Part shown: piece after piece, positions 7,711 through 13,741 of the stretch | Numbering within the stretch: the stretch's first letter is position 1 | Layout: the number at the start of each line of letters is the position of its first letter | Assembly (NCBI GenBank): GCA_964597445.1 | Contig: CAZQXO010000028.1 | Location: 1-27,604 of the forward strand | DNA: 27,604 nt | From: UBA10649 sp964597445 | GTDB lineage: Bacteria; Actinomycetota; Actinomycetes; S36-B12 | Direction of reading: 5' to 3' | The notes under the pieces: model-generated | What the model saw: only the letters and a program-made list of their open reading frames with translations | What the model was told of the DNA's origin: nothing | Databases searched by the model: none | Position numbers and translations under genes: made by a program

Positions 7711-8205
7711 GTGGCTGGTCCGCATACGCTGGCCGAGACCGAGAAGGCGGTCGAGTCACGTCTGGCCGATCTGTCCCTCGACTTCGAGGCGATGGCCGTG
7801 GTGTCGAATCTGTTTCGCGCGGCGAACGCCGTGCGCAATCATCTCGAGCGGACGGTGCTCCAGCCGCACAATCTCACTTGGACCGCATTCGTCGTCCTCT
7901 GGGTCACGTGGATCTGGGAAGAGGTCGAGACGCGCGTGATCGCGGAGGAGGGAGGGTTCTCGAAGGCCACCCTGTCCGGCGTGCTCACCACACTGGAAGG
8001 TCGCGGTCTCGTCGTTCGCGAGCGGAGCGCCTCGGATGGCCGACTCGTGATCGTGCGCCTGTCCCCGTCGGGCAAACGCCTGATGAAGCGGCTCTTCCCC
8101 GAGTTCAACGATCAGGAGCGCCGGGTCGTGTCGAGCATTCCGCGGCAGGACCGCCATGCGGCGGCCGTGGCCCTGCGACAGATGTGCATCGCCGTTCAGC
8201 CCTGA
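7711..8205 (+). CDS. MarR family transcriptional regulator
   Basis: 164 residues with a MarR winged helix-turn-helix: recognition helix region FSKATLSGVLTTLEGRGLVVRE (split here only for description, about 83-104), wing residues Asp109-Gly110-Arg111, and the LSPSG turn after it. The start is GTG at 7711, backed by GGGAGG four bases upstream. Members are dimers that bind inverted repeats and often release DNA when a phenolic or aromatic-acid ligand binds; HpaR of the homoprotocatechuate pathway is one. The operator at 7681 implies autoregulation, and the same repeat before the GS, ALDH, P450 and ferredoxin units suggests one regulon. Its 3' end overlaps the convergent gene by 10 bases. Confidence 0.92.
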   Translation: MAGPHTLAETEKAVESRLADLSLDFEAMAVVSNLFRAANAVRNHLERTVLQPHNLTWTAFVVLWVTWIWEEVETRVIAEEGGFSKATLSGVLTTLEGRGLVVRERSASDGRLVIVRLSPSGKRLMKRLFPEFNDQERRVVSSIPRQDRHAAAVALRQMCIAVQP

Positions 8206-8894
8206 CGACGAGCCTCGTCGACGAGCCGGCTCAGCAGCGCCACCTGACGCGGATCCGTCGCCCACGTGTCCTCCGGATGCCACTGCACCGCAACCGCCCA
8301 GCCGGGCGAATCCACGAGGAGGGCCTCGACGGTGCCGTCCTCGGCCCGCGCCACCACCTGAAGCCCCTCCCCCAGGCGATCGACAGCCTGGTGGTGATAG
8401 CAGGAGATCGTCACCTGCGAGTCGTCGATGCCGAGCCGGTCGCTGCCCTCCCCGAGGGCGACGTCCTGCACGACATGCCGGTGATGGACCGGCATGTCGA
8501 CGATCAGGGTCCCGCCGCGCAGGACGTTGACGACGTGGAGCCCCCGACACACGGCCAGAGTCGGCACGCCGCGAGTGAGGCAGTACTCCGCCAGGGACAG
8601 GTCGGCCTCGTCCTGGACACGATCGACGTCGTAGACGGACTCATGCTCCGCATCGCCGCCGTAGCGTGCCGGATCGATATCGCCACCGCCAGCCAGCAGT
8701 ACTCCGTCGAATCCCGCCAGCCGCTGGGTCCAGTCCAGCGCATCGGGTGAGTCACCGGGCAGGAGGGTGACCGGATCGCCTCCCGCCGCCCACACAGCCT
8801 CGAGCAGGGCCCGGGGCGAGACGAGTCCGCGGTAGCGCAGAGCCGAGGCGGACTCCGTGAAGCGGCCCAGAATGGCGATGCGCGGTCGGGTCAC
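8196..8894 (-). CDS. PuuD-like class I glutamine amidotransferase (gamma-glutamyl-amine hydrolase, peptidase C26)
   Basis: 232 residues of the C26 family typified by PuuD, which cleaves gamma-glutamyl-GABA. Catalytic Cys116 lies in LAVCRGLHVVN and His206/Glu208 in VQWHPED; LLAGGGDIDPARYG (67-80) is the classic PuuD-type sequence. The start is GTG at 8894, backed by AGGAGGAG six bases upstream; longer in-frame extensions have no comparable site. It is divergent from the ferredoxin gene, sharing an intergenic region with operator copy 5. This is the second amide-hydrolase candidate in the island, from a different subfamily from that at 6944. The two may act on different gamma-glutamyl intermediates, or one may recycle side products. 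Confidence 0.9.
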   Translation of the reverse strand: MTRPRIAILGRFTESASALRYRGLVSPRALLEAVWAAGGDPVTLLPGDSPDALDWTQRLAGFDGVLLAGGGDIDPARYGGDAEHESVYDVDRVQDEADLSLAEYCLTRGVPTLAVCRGLHVVNVLRGGTLIVDMPVHHRHVVQDVALGEGSDRLGIDDSQVTISCYHHQAVDRLGEGLQVVARAEDGTVEALLVDSPGWAVAVQWHPEDTWATDPRQVALLSRLVDEARRQG

Positions 8895-8948
8895 GGCTTC
8901 TCCTCCTGAGGGGAGTGGACGATCACGATGCCGGAACGGCGTCCTCTC

Positions 8949-8964
8949 CATTAGGGTCCAAACG
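8949..8964 (+). promoter_or_regulatory. Operator copy 5 (degenerate), between the PuuD-like and ferredoxin genes
   Basis: CATTAG-GGTC-CAAACG followed by ATA keeps 9 of the 12 arm positions of the consensus, including the CxAACGAT right side. It overlaps a TAGGGT -10-like box (8952-8957). Its position between divergent genes could serve both. Weaker than the other four. Confidence 0.45.
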
Positions 8965-8990
8965 ATAGTGCACTCGAGAGGAGAATGCCG

Positions 8991-9176
8991 ATGGTGCGCA
9001 TCATCGTGGATGCGGAGACGTGCCAGGGATACGGGCAGTGCTGCCACGAGGCGCCAGGGATCTTCCAGCTGGGGGAGCCGCCCGTGACGCATCCGAGCGA
9101 GGTCGACGAGTCCCTGCGCGACGATGCCGAGCGGGCTGCGGACGCCTGCCCGATGCAGGCCATCACGGTCGAGTAG
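8991..9176 (+). CDS. 3Fe-4S ferredoxin, P450 redox partner type
   Basis: A 61-residue small ferredoxin with the actinobacterial P450-partner pattern C-x2-Tyr-x2-C...CP: Cys11, Cys17 and Cys53-Pro54. The usual fourth cysteine position holds Tyr14, so a 3Fe-4S cluster is expected; Cys18 is an extra cysteine next to a ligand. I placed the start at ATG 8991 because AGGAG (8979-8983) lies seven bases upstream; the in-frame ATG at 8985 would be only one base from it. The next gene, an FAD-dependent reductase, begins eight bases after the stop. Together they form a NAD(P)H-reductase-ferredoxin chain, most likely for the P450 at 4687. Confidence 0.9.
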   Translation: MVRIIVDAETCQGYGQCCHEAPGIFQLGEPPVTHPSEVDESLRDDAERAADACPMQAITVE

Positions 9177-9184
9177 CCGCGGCC

Positions 9185-10366
9185 ATGACTCACGTTGTCG
9201 CGGTGGGTGGAGGCCTTGCGGCCCTGCGCGCCGCGGAGGCGCTCATCGGTGCCGGGTTCGACGGTCGCCTCACGGTCGTGGGCGAGGAGCCCTGTCCGCC
9301 CTACAACAGACCACCCCTGTCGAAGGACGCCCTCACGTCTGGAGTCGACGTGCCGGCACTCGAGTTCCGTCGGCGACCCAGCCTTGATGACGTGGAATGG
9401 CGCCTGGGCACTCGTGCGGTGGCCGCCGACCTCCATGCTGGGCGCATCCGCCTCGACGACGGCTCGGTGATGGACGCGGACGGGCTCGTGATCGCCACGG
9501 GGATCCGTCCTCGCCGGCTGCCGATCCCCGGTCCAGATGAGGGCAGATTCGTCCTCCGCACCGCACGGGATGCGCAGGCCCTGCGGGCGGTCCTGCGACC
9601 CGGGGCTCGGGTCGTCATCCTCGGTTCCGGCTTCCTCGGCTGCGAGGTCGCGGCGACCGCCCGCGGCCTCGGCTGCGAGGTCACGGTCATCGCGATGGAT
9701 GCCGAGCCGATGGAGCGACCCCTGGGGCCGGAGCTGGGATCGGCGATGCGGCGTCGGCACGAGGACCACGGGGTGCGATTCCACCTCAGACGCACCATCG
9801 ACGCCCTCCTCGGGGATGTGAGAGTGACGTCGGCGGTGCTGAGCGACGGGACCGAACTGCCCGCCGATGTGGTCGTCGAGGCTGTCGGCAGCGTTTCGGA
9901 CACCTCGTGGCTGGACGGCAACGGCCTGGACGTGAGCGACGGGGTACTGGCTGACTCGGCCCTGCAGGTCAGCGGCTCGCCCATGCCCGCGGTGGCGGCC
10001 GGCGACATCGCCCGCTTCCCCCACCCCCTCGGAGGGACCACACCTCGACGCATCGAGCACTGGAGCAACGCCACGGACACCGGCCGACGCGCCGGAGCAA
10101 CGCTCGCCGCACTCCTCCGCGGCCAGGCGCCGGATCAGGCTCCGCTCACCTTCGTACCCTCCTTCTGGTCCGACCAGTACCAGCACACCCTGCAGTCCTT
10201 CGGACTTCCGGGCTCCGCCACCCACCGAGTCGTCCTCGGAGATCCGGATGAGCCCTGCATCGTCGAGTACTTCGACGAGGAAGGGCTCGTGGGTGTCGTC
10301 GGACTGGATCGGACACAGGACGTGGCCCGCTACCGGGCCACACTCGCCCAGCGGATCGGTGCATGA
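9185..10366 (+). CDS. FAD-dependent ferredoxin reductase (rhodocoxin/putidaredoxin reductase type)
   Basis: 393 residues, slightly short for the family (about 400-430). Two Rossmann motifs: an N-terminal VAVGGGLAALRAAEAL for FAD, with Ala where the third glycine often lies, and ILGSGFLGCEVA for NAD(P)H. YNRPPLSK, ATGIRPRRLP and AAGDIARFPHP are hallmarks of oxygenase-coupled ferredoxin reductases; the last contacts FAD. The ATG at 9185 begins right at the conserved N-terminus; longer in-frame upstream starts would overlap the ferredoxin. The Shine-Dalgarno site is poor, which suggests translational coupling to the ferredoxin. It passes electrons from NAD(P)H to the 3Fe-4S ferredoxin and is the last gene of the operator-marked island. 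Confidence 0.92.
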   Translation: MTHVVAVGGGLAALRAAEALIGAGFDGRLTVVGEEPCPPYNRPPLSKDALTSGVDVPALEFRRRPSLDDVEWRLGTRAVAADLHAGRIRLDDGSVMDADGLVIATGIRPRRLPIPGPDEGRFVLRTARDAQALRAVLRPGARVVILGSGFLGCEVAATARGLGCEVTVIAMDAEPMERPLGPELGSAMRRRHEDHGVRFHLRRTIDALLGDVRVTSAVLSDGTELPADVVVEAVGSVSDTSWLDGNGLDVSDGVLADSALQVSGSPMPAVAAGDIARFPHPLGGTTPRRIEHWSNATDTGRRAGATLAALLRGQAPDQAPLTFVPSFWSDQYQHTLQSFGLPGSATHRVVLGDPDEPCIVEYFDEEGLVGVVGLDRTQDVARYRATLAQRIGA

Positions 10367-10489
10367 TCGGTCGTACTCCACTCACGTCCGCACGACGTGT
10401 GGCCCGGTGCACGTCACGCTGGCCGCGGTTCAGGAGATCGGGTCGGAGATCTGCCGAACTCACTGCTCCTGCCCCTGAGGTCATTGGCT

Positions 10490-10495
10490 AGTCTC
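10490..10495 (+). promoter_or_regulatory. Possible -10 box of a leaderless transcript
   Basis: TAGTCT ends five bases before the ATG at 10501, and no Shine-Dalgarno sequence precedes that ATG. This arrangement suits leaderless transcripts of actinobacteria. No convincing -35 box was found. The rest of the 10367-10500 gap shows only a weak six-base hairpin (10383-10399). Confidence 0.4.
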
Positions 10496-10500
10496 ACGCC

Positions 10501-12048
10501 ATGGTCGACCCCTCCTCATCGTCAGTCGATGGGGTCGCCTTCCCCACCGGCGGTGATGGGCGCCGCAGCACCAGCGCCACCGGGCGCGCGATCTTCGCGG
10601 ACTGCATCCGTCGGGTCGATCCCGTCATCGCGGCGCATATCGAGCACACGTCCGACTGGCGCCGCGGCTACATCGGTCCGCTGCGCGACATCTCTCTCGC
10701 GTCCGCCCTCAGCCCGGAGGGCGCCCTGACCGTCTCCCGGGACGGCCTGGAGTCCGCCCACCGGCGCTTCGTCTTCGGTCGCAACGGCGAGCAGCTGCCT
10801 CTGTGGGAGGCGATGCGCCGCTGGACCCAGCCGGGCTTCGGGTCGGTCACCGTGCAGGGCATGGTCGAGCGCGAGACCGAGCTCACGCTTCCCTACCGCG
10901 GGCGTCGACTGTTCGGCGACGACCTGCGCCGACAGCTCGACGCCTGGATCGACGCGGGGATCGCCGAGCCGGGGATGCGTGAGGCCATCGAGCTCGTCCT
11001 GGCGAACCCGGACTGGCTGGATCTTCGCGACCTTGAGATCGTCGTTCTCGGAGCCGGGGCGGAACTCGCTCCCACCCGCCCCCTGCTGCGCTGGGGAGCT
11101 CACGTGCACGCCGTCGACCTGCCCCGCCCCGAGGTCTGGCAACGACTCATCTCCACCACACGCAGCACCGCGGGACGCCTTCGGATTCCGATCCCCCTGA
11201 ACGCCGGTGGGCAGCCGCCCTTCGTCGTCGGAGGCCAGGTGCACGCCGACGACGACGGCATCGTCGCTGCCCACGCCGGGGCGGATCTTCTGCACCAGAC
11301 CCCGGAGCTGCTCACCTGGCTGAGCGAGATCGAGCAGCCGTTCGTCCTCGGCACCTATGCCTACGCCGACGGTGCCGCACACGTGCTCCTCTCGATGGCG
11401 GCCGACGCTCTGATCACCGAACTCACGGGCCGGCGTGGGGATCTCACCCTCGCCTTCCTCGCCACCCCGACGGACGTCTTCATGGTCCCGATGGCCGCGG
11501 TGGAGGAGTCCCGACGACGCTGGGAGTCGCGCGGAATCGGTGGTCTCTTGCAGACGCCTCTGAGGCTCCTGCGCCAGTTCGAGCCCAACTACCCCATCAC
11601 CTACACGGCTGAGGACGGCACCGAGTTCGGCATCAACGACTCGCTCGTGCCGCAGCAGGGTCCCAACTACGCCCTGGCCAAACGCCTGCAGCGCTGGCGA
11701 GCTCTGGTTGCTCGCGCGGACGGCCTGCCTGTGTCGCTCAACCTTGCTCCCGCGACGAAGACGACGTCGGTCGTCAAGAACCGTGCCTTGGCAGCCGCCT
11801 ACGCCGGTGCCGGCCGATTCGGCGTCGAGGTGTTCGACCCACCCACGACCACCACCCTCATGGCCGCTCTTCTCGTGCACGACCTGCGCAACCCCTCAGC
11901 GGCCGCACGACCGAGCACGCCGCTCGGCAATCCCATGGACCTTTTCGCGCAGGCCGCGAACCATGGCGGTCTCTGGCGGGCGGCCTATGCGCCGCGGAGC
12001 GTTCTCGGCATCGCCGCCCTTCTCGGCATGTTCGACTCCCGGGCCTGA
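10501..12048 (+). CDS. Conserved-looking protein of unknown function with a Rossmann-like segment
   Basis: 515 residues; I do not recognise the family and assign no function. Around residues 176-205 there is a nucleotide-binding-like strand-loop-helix, DLEIVVLGAGAELAPT, followed by GAHVHAVDLPRP, where an acidic residue ends the second strand as in NAD- or SAM-binding Rossmann folds. Other landmarks are a charged N-terminal half, a GTYAYADGAAHVLLSMAADAL helix, and a C-terminal NPSAAARPSTPLGNPMDLF segment. No signal peptide or clear membrane helix is seen. The ATG appears leaderless (TAGTCT five bases upstream). It lies three bases before the thiamine-diphosphate enzyme, so the two are probably co-transcribed. 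The codon bias of a real gene is evident. Confidence 0.75.
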   Translation: MVDPSSSSVDGVAFPTGGDGRRSTSATGRAIFADCIRRVDPVIAAHIEHTSDWRRGYIGPLRDISLASALSPEGALTVSRDGLESAHRRFVFGRNGEQLPLWEAMRRWTQPGFGSVTVQGMVERETELTLPYRGRRLFGDDLRRQLDAWIDAGIAEPGMREAIELVLANPDWLDLRDLEIVVLGAGAELAPTRPLLRWGAHVHAVDLPRPEVWQRLISTTRSTAGRLRIPIPLNAGGQPPFVVGGQVHADDDGIVAAHAGADLLHQTPELLTWLSEIEQPFVLGTYAYADGAAHVLLSMAADALITELTGRRGDLTLAFLATPTDVFMVPMAAVEESRRRWESRGIGGLLQTPLRLLRQFEPNYPITYTAEDGTEFGINDSLVPQQGPNYALAKRLQRWRALVARADGLPVSLNLAPATKTTSVVKNRALAAAYAGAGRFGVEVFDPPTTTTLMAALLVHDLRNPSAAARPSTPLGNPMDLFAQAANHGGLWRAAYAPRSVLGIAALLGMFDSRA

Positions 12049-12051
12049 CGC

Positions 12052-13698
12052 ATGGGCGAGTCCCAGACCGTCGCATCGGCCATCCTCACGCTGCTCGGTC
12101 AGCACGGGGTCCGTCGGGCGTTCGGCATTCCGGGCGTGCACAACCTCCCCTACTGGGATGCCCACGGCGACGGCCTGCCGCGCATTATCGGCGTGCGCCA
12201 CGAGCAGGCTGCCGCCTACGCCGCCGACGGGCTGCACCGCGCCACCGGTGAGATCGGCGCGGCGCTCCTCACCAGCGGACCGGGCGCGGCCAATGCCGTC
12301 GCGGCCTTCGGCGAGGCCTTCGTCAGCGGCTCCCCAGTGCTGATCCTCGCGAGCGAGGTCAACCAGTCCCTGCGCTCCCCGCGGGGCCCGCGCGGGATCC
12401 TGCACGAGATGGCCGATCAGGGGGCCATGTTCGAGGCCTTCGGCGCCCCCGCTCGGCGGGCCCGCACGCGGCAGGAGGCGATCGCCTCGACCGTGCTCGC
12501 CCTCCGCGACGCCTGGGGCCCACCGCCGCTGGGCAGCTACGTCGGCATTCCGACCGACGTGCTGAGCGAGGAGTGGACGGCTCCGATCCCGCACCTGCCC
12601 CGGCTGCCTTCGGCACCTGTCGACCCCCACGAGATCAGCGCCCTCGCGGAGCTCCTCCACTCCAGCCCTCGCGTGGTCCTGTGGGCCGGCGGGGGCGTGG
12701 TCGCCGGTGAGGCCGAGGAGCGCCTGCGCTCCCTGGCCCACCTCCTCGGAGCACCCGTGCTCACCAGCTACGCCGGGCGCGGGCTCCTGGCCGGAGACCC
12801 CCTGCTGGTCGATGCACCCGTGCATGAGCCCGAGGCAGGCGACCTCCTCGCGAGCGCCGACCTGCTGCTCGTCCTCGGGTCCTCCTTCGACGGGATGAAC
12901 ACCAAGAACTGGCGAATCGAGCTGCCGCCCCGGCGCGCTGCGATCACCCTCGGGCGCATGATCGGCGAGACGATCGACTGGGACTGTCGCATCGACGCCG
13001 AGATCGGTCCGTCGCTCGACCTGCTGATCGAGACGCTGCTCGAGATGGGGCTGACGTCGCGCCCCGCGTGGACGGATCCCGGCACCGTTCGACCGCGGAT
13101 CCTCGCGCGCCTGTCCCAGGATCCCCGCACGAGTCTTGCCGTCTCCTGGGTCGAGCAGATCGACCGCGCGTGGCCCGCTGACGGGGTCGTCATCTGCGAC
13201 ATGGCCGTGGGCGCGTACTGGTACGGCGGCTACAGTTCCCAGCCCCGACCGCGCCGACTGCAGTACCCGGTCGGCTGGGGCACCCTCGGCTACGCCCTGC
13301 CCGCCGCGATCGGGCCTGCGTCGGTCGGGATCCCTGCGCTCGCCGTGTGCGGCGACGGCGGCCCGATGTTCGCTCTCGGGGAGCTCGCCACCTACGCGCA
13401 GGAGTCCCTGCCGATCACGCTGCTCATCGTCGATGACGGCGGCTACGGGATGCTGCGTTTCGACCAGCAGGTCTTCGGACACCCGGAGCGGGGTGTCGAC
13501 CTGCTGACTCCGGAATGGTCCGCGCTCGGATCGGCCTTCGGCATCGCGGTGGAGCAGGTGACTGATGTCACCGACCTCTCGAGCGCCCTCCAGCGGGCCC
13601 ACGCGGCGAACATGCACGGTGAGCCGCGCATGGTGGTGTGGCGCGAACGTCTTCATCCGCCGCGGACCACCTCCCCCCGCTGGTTCGAGACGGACTGA
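12052..13698 (+). CDS. Thiamine-diphosphate-dependent enzyme (acetolactate synthase/benzoylformate decarboxylase superfamily)
   Basis: 548 residues with all three domains. The N-terminal pyrimidine domain has the catalytic Glu51 in GVRHEQAAAYAADG and LLTSGPGAAN; the middle domain has VVLWAGGGV; the C-terminal domain has the Mg/diphosphate motif GDGG (434-437) through DDGGYG (461-466). The usual 'GDG...NN' motif here ends in Asp-Asp rather than Asn-Asn, a mild departure. Members ligate or decarboxylate 2-keto acids; the exact reaction cannot be read. A biosynthetic acetolactate synthase is unlikely, as no small regulatory subunit is adjacent. It forms a unit with the unknown 515-residue protein and ends at a strong hairpin. 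Confidence 0.88.
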   Translation: MGESQTVASAILTLLGQHGVRRAFGIPGVHNLPYWDAHGDGLPRIIGVRHEQAAAYAADGLHRATGEIGAALLTSGPGAANAVAAFGEAFVSGSPVLILASEVNQSLRSPRGPRGILHEMADQGAMFEAFGAPARRARTRQEAIASTVLALRDAWGPPPLGSYVGIPTDVLSEEWTAPIPHLPRLPSAPVDPHEISALAELLHSSPRVVLWAGGGVVAGEAEERLRSLAHLLGAPVLTSYAGRGLLAGDPLLVDAPVHEPEAGDLLASADLLLVLGSSFDGMNTKNWRIELPPRRAAITLGRMIGETIDWDCRIDAEIGPSLDLLIETLLEMGLTSRPAWTDPGTVRPRILARLSQDPRTSLAVSWVEQIDRAWPADGVVICDMAVGAYWYGGYSSQPRPRRLQYPVGWGTLGYALPAAIGPASVGIPALAVCGDGGPMFALGELATYAQESLPITLLIVDDGGYGMLRFDQQVFGHPERGVDLLTPEWSALGSAFGIAVEQVTDVTDLSSALQRAHAANMHGEPRMVVWRERLHPPRTTSPRWFETD

Positions 13699-13730
13699 GG
13701 GGCTCCCCGCCCACGCGGGGAGCCCCTCAG
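13695..13730. terminator. Perfect 16-bp stem hairpin between convergent genes
   Basis: Positions 13695-13710 and 13715-13730 are exact reverse complements around the four-base loop CCAC. The stem contains the stop codon of the thiamine-diphosphate gene and lies 12 bases from the LPMO stop on the other strand, so it can serve both. No strong T tract follows on the plus strand (CCTTCCTC). Confidence 0.85.
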
Positions 13731-13741
13731 CCTTCCTCAGG

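Noticed and set aside
7503..8750. A 415-codon plus-strand frame running through marR and the PuuD-like gene
   Set aside because: Crosses a stop-defined gene boundary and two genes in other frames; its sequence is low-complexity shadow coding.
8985..8990. Earlier ATG for the first ferredoxin
   Set aside because: Only one base from AGGAG; ATG 8991 has seven-base spacing and fits the family's N-terminus.
8951..10381. A 476-codon minus-strand frame across ferredoxin and its reductase
   Set aside because: Opposite to two well-supported redox genes; no motif and no ribosome site.
10383..10399. CACGTC-CGCAC-GACGTG hairpin after the ferredoxin reductase
   Set aside because: Six-base stem, no T tract, expected often by chance in this base composition; not called a terminator.
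12052..13698. Biosynthetic acetolactate synthase (ilvB)
   Set aside because: No small subunit and no ilv genes near; the neighbour is an unknown protein and motif details differ, so only the superfamily is called.
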